Positions 16,265 to 24,138 of a DNA stretch of 64,000 bases are shown piece after piece. The position numbers were made by a program, and so were the translations under genes. The notes beneath the pieces were generated by a model. It ran no database searches and had not been told where the DNA came from. It saw only the letters and a list, made by a program, of their open reading frames with translations. Every line of letters begins with the position of its first letter. Position 1 is the first letter of the stretch. The DNA comes from Streptomyces sp. WAC 01529 (GTDB lineage Bacteria > Actinomycetota > Actinomycetes > Streptomycetales > Streptomycetaceae): contig NZ_CP029617.1 in NCBI RefSeq assembly GCF_003945545.1, forward strand, positions 5,565,001 through 5,629,000. Reading direction: 5' to 3'.

Positions 16265-16915
16265 ATGGCGCAGGACACTGAGCAGCAGGCCTCCGGCGGG
16301 GTGCTCCCCGTCGACGACGAGGGCTTCGTCATCGACACGGAGGACTGCGAGGAGCGCGAGACGGCCTATCGCGAGCGCGGCACGTCCCGCCCGATCACGG
16401 TCGTCGGCAACCCGGTCCTGCACAAGGAGTGCAAGGACGTCACCGCCTTCGACGACGAGCTGGCCAAGCTGGTCGACGACATGTTCGCCAGCCAGCGCAC
16501 CGCGCAGGGCGTCGGCCTCGCCGCCAACCAGATCGGCGTCGACCTGAAGGTCTTCGTCTACGACTGCATGGACGACCAGGGCGTGCGCCACGTCGGCGTC
16601 GTCTGCAACCCGGTCCTGCGCGAGCTGCCCGCCGACCGGCGCCGCCTCGACGACTCGGGCGAGGGCTGCCTCTCCGTCCCGACCGCCTATGTCGACCTGG
16701 CCCGCCCGGACTACGCCGAGGTGACCGGGCAGGACGAGAAGGGCAACCCCATCAAGGTGCGCGGCGGTGGCTACTTCGCGCGCTGCCTCCAGCACGAGAC
16801 GGACCACCTGTACGGCTATCTGTACATCGACCGCCTCTCCAAGCGGGAGCGCAAGGACGCGCTGCGCCAGATGGCGGAGGGCACGCCGCGCTACCCCGTG
16901 GTGCCCAACGACTGA
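16265..16915 (+). CDS. def: Peptide deformylase
   Basis: The 216-residue enzyme removes the formyl group from nascent N-terminal methionine at the ribosome exit. All three motifs are present: GVGLAANQIG (motif 1), EGCLSVP (motif 2, metal Cys) and QHETDHLYG (motif 3, metal His residues and catalytic Glu). It has an N-terminal extension of about 40 acidic residues before the catalytic core, as seen in several actinobacterial deformylases. The ATG is preceded by GGAAGG at a suitable distance. Confidence 0.95.
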   Translation: MAQDTEQQASGGVLPVDDEGFVIDTEDCEERETAYRERGTSRPITVVGNPVLHKECKDVTAFDDELAKLVDDMFASQRTAQGVGLAANQIGVDLKVFVYDCMDDQGVRHVGVVCNPVLRELPADRRRLDDSGEGCLSVPTAYVDLARPDYAEVTGQDEKGNPIKVRGGGYFARCLQHETDHLYGYLYIDRLSKRERKDALRQMAEGTPRYPVVPND

Positions 16916-16920
16916 CGCAC

Positions 16921-16995
16921 GCGCCGCCTGAGCGGCGCGGGAACCGTGTGACACCAGCGGCCCCTGATCGGGAACTTGACCCCGACCAGGGGCCG
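16921..16995 (+). terminator. Two tandem hairpins after def
   Basis: GCGCCGC-CTGA-GCGGCGC (16921-16938) is followed by a 15-bp stem with one mismatch (16958-16972 with 16981-16995). Together they form a likely terminator. The remainder, to 17220, is an AT-richer leader for the terpene operon, where I see no convincing operator. Confidence 0.75.
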
Positions 16996-17220
16996 TTGGC
17001 GTGAGCCGCTCACCAGTGCGAGCAAAACCGGCTGTTGAAGATCCATAATCAGTCACGTACGGGGATGTTCTCGGCACTGGGGGGTAGTGAATGGCGCAAA
17101 TCTGTTCCCTGAACGGTCAGTTGTGGTGCTGAATGGAAAGCGACGCGGGGATACGCAACGGCGCGCGCCCGGCACGGGGGAGGGGCGTGTGCCGCCCAGG
17201 CGGCTGAAAGGGGTTTGTCC

Positions 17221-18333
17221 GTGCCTGCATATTCCGGAAGCACTTCACAGACACAGCCACACACTCAGGTGGTATCTGTCCCACCGGCTCTGACCGTTCC
17301 AGTGATCGAGGCAGATTTTCCTCGCCGTCTGCACCCGTATTGGCCAAAGCTTCAGGAGAAGTCCAGGTCCTGGCTGCGCGAAATGCGACTCATGCCGCCG
17401 GACAAGGTCGAGCGGTACGCGGACAGCCTCTGCTACACCGACCTGGTGGCGGGCTACTACATTGGCGCGCCGGATGAGTTGCTCACCGCGATAGCCGATC
17501 TCAGCAGCTGGTTCTTCGCCTGGGACGACCGGCACGACAGGGACTCGGTGCACGGCAGGGCGGCACAGTGGCGGTGGCTCTGCCGCGGCCTGCACGGCGC
17601 CCTCGACGAACCCCGGCAGTACCTCCACCACCGCGACCCCCTGGTCGCCGGGTTCGCGGACTGCGTCCGCCGCCTGTACGCCTTCCTCGGCCCCAGCTGG
17701 AACGCCAGATTCGCCCGCCACTTCCACCCCGTGATCGAGGCGTACGACCAGGAGTTCAGAAACCGGCGCAGCGGCACGGTCCCCACGGTCGAGGCGTACG
17801 TGGAGCTGCGCCGCCTCACCTTCGCGCACTGGGCCTGGATCGACCTGCTCGAACCCACCGCGCGCCACGAACTGCCGCGCGCCGTCAGGAAACAGCCCGC
17901 GTACCGAAAGGCGGCCCTCGCGACCCAGGACTTCTCGGCCTGGTACAACGACCTGTGCTCACTCCCCAAAGAACTCGCGGGAGACGAACTGCACAATCTC
18001 GGGATCAGCCTCATCAAGCACGAGGGGATGACGCTCGAACAGGCCGTACGGGACGTCCACCGGCGGGTCACCCAATGCGTCGCGGATTTCCTCGAAGCCG
18101 AAAACGAAGTGCGGCTGCTCGTCGATCGACTGTCCGACGGAACCGCAGAAGGAAAGAAACTCGCGGACACGGTGGAATCCTGCGTCTTCAATATGCGGAA
18201 CTGGTTCTCTTCCGTGTACTGGTTCCATCACGAATCCGGACGCTATCGGGTGGACAGCTGGGACGACCGGTCCATTCCCCCGTATGTGACAGAAGATGCC
18301 CTGGCGGAAAACGAACTGGTGGGTGAGGAATGA
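17221..18333 (+). CDS. cyc1: Epi-isozizaene synthase (class I sesquiterpene cyclase)
   Basis: The 370-residue terpene cyclase converts farnesyl diphosphate to epi-isozizaene, the precursor of albaflavenone. The first Mg motif DDRHD is at 102-106 and the second motif NDLCSLPKE is at 243-251; both are the forms I recall for the S. coelicolor enzyme. The C-terminal segment RNWFSSVYWFHHESGRY with its RY pair is also conserved. The GTG at 17221 sits 7 nt after AAAGGGG; a TTG 6 nt upstream would be too close to that site. The stop overlaps the P450 start by 4 bp (ATGA), so translation is coupled. Confidence 0.93.
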   Translation: MPAYSGSTSQTQPHTQVVSVPPALTVPVIEADFPRRLHPYWPKLQEKSRSWLREMRLMPPDKVERYADSLCYTDLVAGYYIGAPDELLTAIADLSSWFFAWDDRHDRDSVHGRAAQWRWLCRGLHGALDEPRQYLHHRDPLVAGFADCVRRLYAFLGPSWNARFARHFHPVIEAYDQEFRNRRSGTVPTVEAYVELRRLTFAHWAWIDLLEPTARHELPRAVRKQPAYRKAALATQDFSAWYNDLCSLPKELAGDELHNLGISLIKHEGMTLEQAVRDVHRRVTQCVADFLEAENEVRLLVDRLSDGTAEGKKLADTVESCVFNMRNWFSSVYWFHHESGRYRVDSWDDRSIPPYVTEDALAENELVGEE

Positions 18334-19706
18334 GCATCGAATCCGCGATACCCGTACCGGCCGCGTCAGGACCCGGCCCGCTGCGCACCCCGCCGCTCGT
18401 CAAGGGCGGCGCCCCCCTGCTCGGCCACGCCTGGAACCTGGTGCGCGACCCGCTCGGCTTCCTCTCCGCGCTGCGCGACCACGGAGATCTCGTACGGATC
18501 AGGCTGGGGCCCAGGACGGCGTACGCGGTCTGCGACCCGGAGCTGGTCGGCGCCCTCCTGAAGCGCCCCGAGTTCATCGTCGGCGGGCCGCTCTGGGAGA
18601 CCCTCGAAGTGCTCCTCGGCAAGGGCGTGGCGACCAGCAACGGCAAGCTGCACCGGCGCCAGCGGCGGATGATGCAGCCCGCGTTCCGGCCCGAGCGGAT
18701 CGCCGATTACGCCAAGGTGATGGAGGAGGAGGCGCGGGCCACGGCGGCCCGCTGGAGCCCGGGGGCGACGGTCGACGTGAGCGCGGAGATGTTCCGCACG
18801 GCCGTGCGCATCGTCTCGCGCTCGCTCCTGGAGGTGGAGTCGATCGGCGAGAAGGCCGACCGCATCGCCGACTCGCTGCACACCGTCTTCCAGGGCCTCT
18901 ACCGCAGGATGGTGCTCTCGGTCGGACCGCTCTACCGCGTGCCGACCCCCGCCAACCGGCGCTTCGAGAGCGCGCTCGCCGACCTGCACGCGCTCGTCGA
19001 CGAGATCATCGCGGAGCGCCGCGCGGCGGGGCCCGGCGGACCGGACGACCTGCTCGCGGAATTGCTGCGGGCCACGGACGAATCCGGGGCACCCATAGCC
19101 GACCAGGAGATCCACGACCACGTGGTTTCCCTCGTCGTCGCCGGAGCGGAGAATGTCGCGTCGACGCTGGCATGGACCTTCCAGCTGCTCACCGAACACC
19201 CGGAGCAGGAAAGGCGGTTGGTTGAAGAGGTAAATTCCGTGGTCGGGGATCGCGCGATCACATTCGCCGATCTGGGCGCCCTGCCGCACCTCCGCAATGT
19301 CATCACGGAGGCCATGCGCATACGGCCCGCCGCCTGGATATTCACGCGTCGGTCCGTGGCCGGAACCGAACTGGGCGGCTATCGCATTCCGGCCGGTGCG
19401 GACATCGTCTACAGCGTGTACGCGATGCAGCGCGACCCGCGTTCCTTCGAGCGGCACCTGGAGTTCGACCCGGACCGCTGGAAACCGGAACGCGCCGCCG
19501 ACGTACCGGAGTTCGCGATGATGCCGTTCAGCGTCGGCAACCGAAAGTGCCCCGGGGACCACTTCAGCCTGGCCGAACTGGCCCTGATCCTGGGGACAGT
19601 GGTACCGAAGTGGCGCCTGGCGCCGGTCGCGGAGACCGACGCCGGCACCCGCGTCGGGATCACCCTGCACCCCAAGCGCCTCGTCCTGCGGGCCGAACCG
19701 CGCTGA
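18330..19706 (+). CDS. CYP170-type cytochrome P450 (albaflavenone synthase)
   Basis: The 458-residue P450 lies directly after epi-isozizaene synthase, as does CYP170A1, which oxidises epi-isozizaene twice at C5 to albaflavenone. Conserved elements are the ExxR helix (EAMR), the PERF-like region (DPDRWKPER) and the heme loop FSVGNRKCPGDHF with Cys at about 407. The oxygen-activation helix I reads VVAGAENVAST, so the usual Thr after the acidic residue is Asn (about N275). A terpene synthase side activity was reported for CYP170A1; whether it exists here cannot be judged. Electron partners are encoded elsewhere. Confidence 0.9.
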   Translation: MSIESAIPVPAASGPGPLRTPPLVKGGAPLLGHAWNLVRDPLGFLSALRDHGDLVRIRLGPRTAYAVCDPELVGALLKRPEFIVGGPLWETLEVLLGKGVATSNGKLHRRQRRMMQPAFRPERIADYAKVMEEEARATAARWSPGATVDVSAEMFRTAVRIVSRSLLEVESIGEKADRIADSLHTVFQGLYRRMVLSVGPLYRVPTPANRRFESALADLHALVDEIIAERRAAGPGGPDDLLAELLRATDESGAPIADQEIHDHVVSLVVAGAENVASTLAWTFQLLTEHPEQERRLVEEVNSVVGDRAITFADLGALPHLRNVITEAMRIRPAAWIFTRRSVAGTELGGYRIPAGADIVYSVYAMQRDPRSFERHLEFDPDRWKPERAADVPEFAMMPFSVGNRKCPGDHFSLAELALILGTVVPKWRLAPVAETDAGTRVGITLHPKRLVLRAEPR

Positions 19707-19725
19707 GGGAGCCGCCGTGCCCCGG

Positions 19726-19763
19726 GTGTGTCCGCCCCGCCCCCCGTGACGGGGCGGACACAC
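19726..19763. terminator. Bidirectional terminator
   Basis: A perfect 14-bp stem (19726-19739 with 19750-19763) lies between the convergent P450 and nrdB genes, only 6 bp from the nrdB stop. Confidence 0.8.
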
Positions 19764-19769
19764 ACGCTC

Positions 19770-20792
19770 CTAGAACTCGTCGTCGAAGGAGACCGACCCC
19801 TCGACGGCGACCTGGTAGGCCGAGGGCCGCCGCTCGAAGAAGTTGGTCAGCTCCTGCACGCCCTGCAACTCCATGAAGGAGAACGGGTTCTCCGAGCCGT
19901 AGACCGGCGCGAAGCCCAGGCGTTGGAGGCGCTGGTCGGCGACGCACTCCAGGTAGGCGCGCATCGAGTCGGTGTTCATGCCCGGCAGACCGTCGCCGCA
20001 CAGATCGCGGGCGAACTGCAGCTCGGCCTCGACGGCCTCCTTCAGCATGTCCGTGACCTGCGTCTGGAGCGCGTCGTCGAACAGCTCGGGCTCCTCCTTG
20101 CGGACCGTGTCCACCACGTCGAAGGCGAAGCTCATGTGCATCGTCTCGTCGCGGAACACCCAGTTCGTGCCGGTCGCGAGGCCGTGCAGCAGGCCACGGC
20201 TGCGGAACCAGTACACGTAGGCGAACGCCCCGTAGAAGAAGAGGCCCTCGATGCACGCGGCGAAGCAGATGAGGTTGAGCAGGAAGCGGCGGCGGTCGGC
20301 CTGGGTCTCCAGGCGGTCCAGCTTCTCGACCGAGTCCATCCACTTGAAGCAGAACTGCGCCTTCTCGCGGATCGAGGGGATCTCCTCCACCGCGTCGAAC
20401 GCGGCCGCCCGGTCCTCGGGGTCGGGCAGATAGGTGTCGAGCAGCGTCAGATAGAACTGGACGTGCACGGCCTCCTCGAAGAGCTGGCGGCTCAAGTACA
20501 GCCGCGCCTCGGGGGAGTTGATGTGCTTGTAGAGCGTCAGCACCAGGTTGTTGGAGACGATCGAGTCGCCGGTCGCGAAGAACGCGACGAGCCGGCCGAT
20601 CAGGTGCTGCTCCTCGGGCGTCATCTTCGCCAGGTCGGTGACGTCCGAGTGGAGGTCGACCTCCTCCACCGTCCAGGTGTTCTTGATCGCGTCCCGGTAG
20701 CGCTCGTAGAAGTCCGGGTAGCGCATGGGGCGCAGGGTCAGCTCGAAGCCCGGGTCGAGGAGGTTCTTCTCGGAGTTGGTGGTGCTGGACAT
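19770..20792 (-). CDS. nrdB: Class I ribonucleotide reductase beta subunit NrdB
   Basis: The 340-residue R2 subunit houses the diiron-tyrosyl radical cofactor used by NrdA. EEAVHVQFY contains an iron Glu, an iron His and, four residues on, the candidate radical Tyr. RDETMHMSF supplies the second Glu/His pair. The C-terminal tail (SVSFDDEF) is the acidic peptide expected to dock into the alpha subunit. The ATG overlaps the nrdA stop by one base (TAATG). No third gene follows; the operon ends at the terminator shared with the P450. Confidence 0.95.
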   Translation of the reverse strand: MSSTTNSEKNLLDPGFELTLRPMRYPDFYERYRDAIKNTWTVEEVDLHSDVTDLAKMTPEEQHLIGRLVAFFATGDSIVSNNLVLTLYKHINSPEARLYLSRQLFEEAVHVQFYLTLLDTYLPDPEDRAAAFDAVEEIPSIREKAQFCFKWMDSVEKLDRLETQADRRRFLLNLICFAACIEGLFFYGAFAYVYWFRSRGLLHGLATGTNWVFRDETMHMSFAFDVVDTVRKEEPELFDDALQTQVTDMLKEAVEAELQFARDLCGDGLPGMNTDSMRAYLECVADQRLQRLGFAPVYGSENPFSFMELQGVQELTNFFERRPSAYQVAVEGSVSFDDEF

Positions 20793-23206
20793 TACTGGCA
20801 GGCCTCGCAGGACTCGGGGTTTTCCAGGGAGCAGGCGACGGCCTCTTCGGCCGTGACCTGCGCGGGGACGGGGGCGGGTGCGGTGGCGGCCGCGCCGGAG
20901 CCGCCGGCCGCGCGGGCGATGCGGGTGGCGGGGCGCGAGCGCAGGTAGTACGTGGTCTTCAGGCCCTGCTGCCAGGCGTAGGCGTACATCGAGGAGAGCT
21001 TGCCGATGGTCGGCGTCTCCAGGAAGAGGTTGAGCGACTGCGCCTGGTCGAGGAAGGGCGTGCGCGCGGCGGCCATGTCGATCAGGCCGCGCTGCGGGAT
21101 CTCCCACGCCGTGCGGTAGAGCGCGCGGACCTCCTCGGGGATCCAGCTGAAGCCCTGCACCGAGCCGTTGGCCTCGCGCAGCGCCTCGCGGGTCTGCGCG
21201 TCCCAGACGCCGAGCCGCTTCAGCTCCTCCACCAGATAGGCGTTGACCTGGAGGAACTCACCGCTGAGCGTCTCGCGCTTGAAGAGGTTGGAGACCTGCG
21301 GCTCGATGCACTCGTAGACACCCGCGATGGACGCGATGGTGGCGGTCGGCGCGATGGCGAGCAGCAGCGAGTTGCGCATGCCGGTCGCGGCGATACGTTC
21401 CCGCAGGGCCGCCCACCGCTGCGGCCAGGTCAGCTCGACGCCGTAGTGGTCGGGGTGGAGCACGCCGCGCGCGGTGCGGGTCTTCTCCCAGGCGGGCAGC
21501 GGGCCGTTGCGCTCGGCGAGGTCGGCGGAGGCCTCGTACGCGGCGAGCATGATCCGCTCGGCGATGCGGGTGGAGAGCGCGCGCGCCTCGGGGGAGTCGA
21601 AGGGCAGCTTCAGTTGGAAGAAGACGTCCTGGAGGCCCATCGCGCCGAGGCCCACCGGGCGCCACTTGGCGTTGGAGCGCCCGGCCTGCTCGGTCGGGTA
21701 GAAGTTGATGTCGACGACGCGGTCGAGGAAGGTCACGGCGGTGCGGACCGTCTCGTCCAGCCGCTCCCAGTCGATGTCCCGGGTCGCCGTGTCCACGAAC
21801 GCGCCGAGGTTCACCGAGCCGAGGTTGCACACGGCCGTCTCGCCGTCGTCCGTCACCTCCAGGATCTCCGTGCAGAGGTTGGAGGAGTGCACGGTGTGGC
21901 CGGGCTCGGCGGTCTGGTTGGCGGTGCGGTTGGCGGCGTCCTTGAACGTCATCCAGCCGTTGCCGGTCTGCGCGAGGGTGCGCATCATGCGGCCGTACAG
22001 GTCGCGGGCCGGGATGGTCTTCTTCGCCAGCCCGGCGGCCTCCGCGGCGCGGTAGGCGGCGTCGAACTCCTCGCCCCACAGGTCCACCAGCTCGGGCACG
22101 TCGGCCGGGGAGAACAGCGACCAGTCCTGGTCGGCGGCGACCCGGCGCATGAACTCGTCCGGGATCCAGTGCGCGAGGTTGAGGTTGTGCGTGCGGCGCG
22201 CGTCCTCACCGGTGTTGTCGCGCAGCTCCAGGAACTCCTCGATGTCGGAGTGCCAGGTCTCCAGGTAGACGGCGGCCGCGCCCTTGCGCCGGCCGCCCTG
22301 GTTCACGGCGGCGACCGAGGCGTCCAGTGTCTTCAGGAACGGCACGATGCCGTTGGAGTGCCCGTTCGTGCCCCGGATCAGCGAACCCCGGGAACGGATG
22401 CGGGAGTAGGAGAGGCCGATGCCGCCCGCGTGCTTGGAGAGCCGCGCGACCTGGTGGTAGCGGTCGTAGATCGAGTCCAGCTCGTCCAGCGGGGAGTCCA
22501 GGAGGTAACAGGAGGACATCTGGGGGTGCCGGGTGCCGGAGTTGAAGAGCGTCGGCGAGGACGGCAGGTAGTCCAGGCGGCTCATCAGGCGGTACAGCGA
22601 GGCGACCTCGTCGAGCGCGCGCTCGCTGCCGTCCTCCGCGAGGCCGCTCGCCACGCGCAGCATGAAGTGCTGCGGGGTCTCGATGACCTGACGGGTGATC
22701 GGGTGGCGCAGCAGATAGCGGCTGTGCAGGGTGCGCAGTCCGAAGTACTCGAAGCGGAAGTCGGCGCCGTCGGCGAGCGCGGCCTCCACCAGCGCGTCCA
22801 GCCGGGCCGCGTGCTCAGTCACGAAGGACGCCGTGCGGTCGGCGATCAGGCCCTCGCGGTGGCCGACCGCGACGGAGTCGGTGAAGGAGTGCACGCCCTG
22901 CGTCGCCGCCTCCTCGCGGATGCCGATCGACAGGAGCCTGGCCGCCAGCTTGGAGTACGCCGGGTCCTCGGAGATGAGCCCCGCCGCCGCCTCGGTGGCC
23001 AGCTCCCGCAGCTCCGACTCGTCGGCGCGCGCCGAGCGGCCGCGCAGCGCGGCGGCGGCGACCCGGCCGGGGTCGGCGTCGGGGAGGTCGGCGGTGAGGT
23101 CGGTCAGGGTGCGCAGCAGCGCGGCCCCTGGCCCGTCGGTTCCTTCGGCACCCTGGGCGGTGGGCGTCGACGGCGCTGACGCGGGTTCGGCGGGCGCGAT
23201 GGTCAC
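20792..23206 (-). CDS. nrdA: Class I ribonucleotide reductase alpha subunit NrdA
   Basis: The 804-residue R1 subunit reduces ribonucleotides to deoxyribonucleotides. Visible signatures include LPSSPTLFNSGT, the redox Cys in QMSSCYLL, NLCTEILE with the catalytic Cys, AVCNLGSVNLG, and the C-terminal redox pair in ESCEACQ. The N terminus includes an ATP-cone-like region (about 75-165). The GTG at 23204-23206 has GGGAG 8 nt upstream; the open frame extends further but runs through the riboswitch. Expression is probably shut down by adenosylcobalamin, when the B12-dependent class II enzyme can take over, and by NrdR when dNTPs are ample. Confidence 0.95.
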   Translation of the reverse strand: MTIAPAEPASAPSTPTAQGAEGTDGPGAALLRTLTDLTADLPDADPGRVAAAALRGRSARADESELRELATEAAAGLISEDPAYSKLAARLLSIGIREEAATQGVHSFTDSVAVGHREGLIADRTASFVTEHAARLDALVEAALADGADFRFEYFGLRTLHSRYLLRHPITRQVIETPQHFMLRVASGLAEDGSERALDEVASLYRLMSRLDYLPSSPTLFNSGTRHPQMSSCYLLDSPLDELDSIYDRYHQVARLSKHAGGIGLSYSRIRSRGSLIRGTNGHSNGIVPFLKTLDASVAAVNQGGRRKGAAAVYLETWHSDIEEFLELRDNTGEDARRTHNLNLAHWIPDEFMRRVAADQDWSLFSPADVPELVDLWGEEFDAAYRAAEAAGLAKKTIPARDLYGRMMRTLAQTGNGWMTFKDAANRTANQTAEPGHTVHSSNLCTEILEVTDDGETAVCNLGSVNLGAFVDTATRDIDWERLDETVRTAVTFLDRVVDINFYPTEQAGRSNAKWRPVGLGAMGLQDVFFQLKLPFDSPEARALSTRIAERIMLAAYEASADLAERNGPLPAWEKTRTARGVLHPDHYGVELTWPQRWAALRERIAATGMRNSLLLAIAPTATIASIAGVYECIEPQVSNLFKRETLSGEFLQVNAYLVEELKRLGVWDAQTREALREANGSVQGFSWIPEEVRALYRTAWEIPQRGLIDMAAARTPFLDQAQSLNLFLETPTIGKLSSMYAYAWQQGLKTTYYLRSRPATRIARAAGGSGAAATAPAPVPAQVTAEEAVACSLENPESCEACQ

Positions 23207-23350
23207 GTGGGGCACTCCCTCGCTCGGCTCTGGGCCAGGGGGAGGGAAGGGGCGCACACGGGCGCACCCGGGCAGGGCGGCGTACCGCGTCCACCGGCCC
23301 ACTCCACGAGGCCCGGACGGTCGGCACCCGGGCCGGACGGCTCGGGCGCA

Positions 23351-23448
23351 CTGTCGGCAGGTCTTCGGACTCCGCGTACGCCAAAGGCGTACACATGCAC
23401 CGTTGCGGGACAGTTCCGGACTTGCACCGGATTCCCCTGCGGCGACAG
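23351..23448 (-). promoter_or_regulatory. Adenosylcobalamin riboswitch upstream of nrdA
   Basis: On the minus strand the P1 arms CTGTCG and CGACAG enclose the conserved blocks GGGAATCCGGTGCAAGTCC, CCCGCAAC and the B12 box GAAGACCTGCC. The element is compact (about 98 nt). Between it and the GTG is a possible expression-platform hairpin (23310-23316 with 23328-23334). Known Streptomyces nrdAB control by vitamin B12 supports the assignment. Confidence 0.92.
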
Positions 23449-23458
23449 CGAGCACGAG

Positions 23459-23505
23459 CATACATCTTGTGCCGGGCCTCTGAAGCGGGCCCACATCTTG
23501 TGTCG
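23459..23505 (-). promoter_or_regulatory. Tandem NrdR boxes
   Basis: Two ACAAGATGT cores (plus-strand ACATCTTGTG at 23462-23471 and 23493-23502) lie 31 bp apart, three helical turns, just upstream of the riboswitch. Tandem NrdR boxes with this spacing are the standard arrangement in ribonucleotide reductase promoters; NrdR represses when ATP/dATP-loaded. The nrdR gene is not in this window. Confidence 0.85.
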
Positions 23506-23521
23506 GCTCGCGGAGTGGTGG

Positions 23522-24016
23522 CTAGAGCTTCAGCGCGTACGTCAGCAGCGGCACCGTCTCGATCGGGCGCCAGTCGCGCTCAGGCGTCCGTACGAAGCCG
23601 AGGCGTTCGTAGAGCCGGTGGGCGGCGTGCATGGACGTCTGCGTGGACAGCACGAGCGAGGTGCGGCCCGCTTCCTTGGCGCGTCGCACGCACTCCCGTA
23701 CGAGCGCTTCGCCGGCGCCCCGGCCGCGTGCCTCGGGGGAGGTGGCGAGCATCCGTATCTCCGCGTCGTTCGCGCCCGCGATGTCGGCCATCGGTCCGCC
23801 GGACGGGACGTAGGTGACGCTGCCGAGCACCTTGCCCGCCGCCTCGGCGACGAGGATCTCGGCGTGCGCCGCGCGTCCCGGCACGTCCCGCAGCACGGCG
23901 AGGTAGGGGTCGTCCTCCCCGAAGTCCAGGTGTCCGTCGGCGAGATAGGCCTGCGCGGTGAGGGCGCCGAGCGCCTCGTACTCCTCGGGGTGTGCTTCTC
24001 TGATCGTGATGTCCAT
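23522..24016 (-). CDS. GNAT-family N-acetyltransferase
   Basis: The 164-residue protein shows a standard GNAT fold: an N-terminal strand MDITIREAHPEEY, the acetyl-CoA motif A in IRMLATSPEARGRGAGEALV (RGRGAG pyrophosphate loop), and the C-terminal ALRxLYERLGF-type motif (AHRLYERLGF). Substrate and physiological role cannot be read from sequence. The ATG at 24014-24016 starts the domain; no clear Shine-Dalgarno is present, so a leaderless message is possible. It lies between nrdAB and the symporter operon with its own orientation shared with both. Confidence 0.85.
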   Translation of the reverse strand: MDITIREAHPEEYEALGALTAQAYLADGHLDFGEDDPYLAVLRDVPGRAAHAEILVAEAAGKVLGSVTYVPSGGPMADIAGANDAEIRMLATSPEARGRGAGEALVRECVRRAKEAGRTSLVLSTQTSMHAAHRLYERLGFVRTPERDWRPIETVPLLTYALKL

Positions 24017-24043
24017 GCGGCGCAGTGTGCAACACGGGCATGG

Positions 24044-24122
24044 CGGAGGGCCGCCGATTTTCCACGACGGAGGGCCGCCGAAGTTCACGACGGAGGGCCG
24101 CCGGTTTTCCGGCGGCCCTCCG
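24044..24122. terminator. Terminator preceded by repeated half-arms
   Basis: CGGAGGGCCGCCG occurs at 24044-24056, 24068-24080 and 24091-24103. Only the last copy is followed by its complement, giving a perfect 14-bp stem (24091-24104 with 24109-24122) with a TTTT loop. It lies 16 bp past the symporter stop and is probably its terminator. Confidence 0.75.
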
Positions 24123-24138
24123 CGTGACGGTGAGTGGG

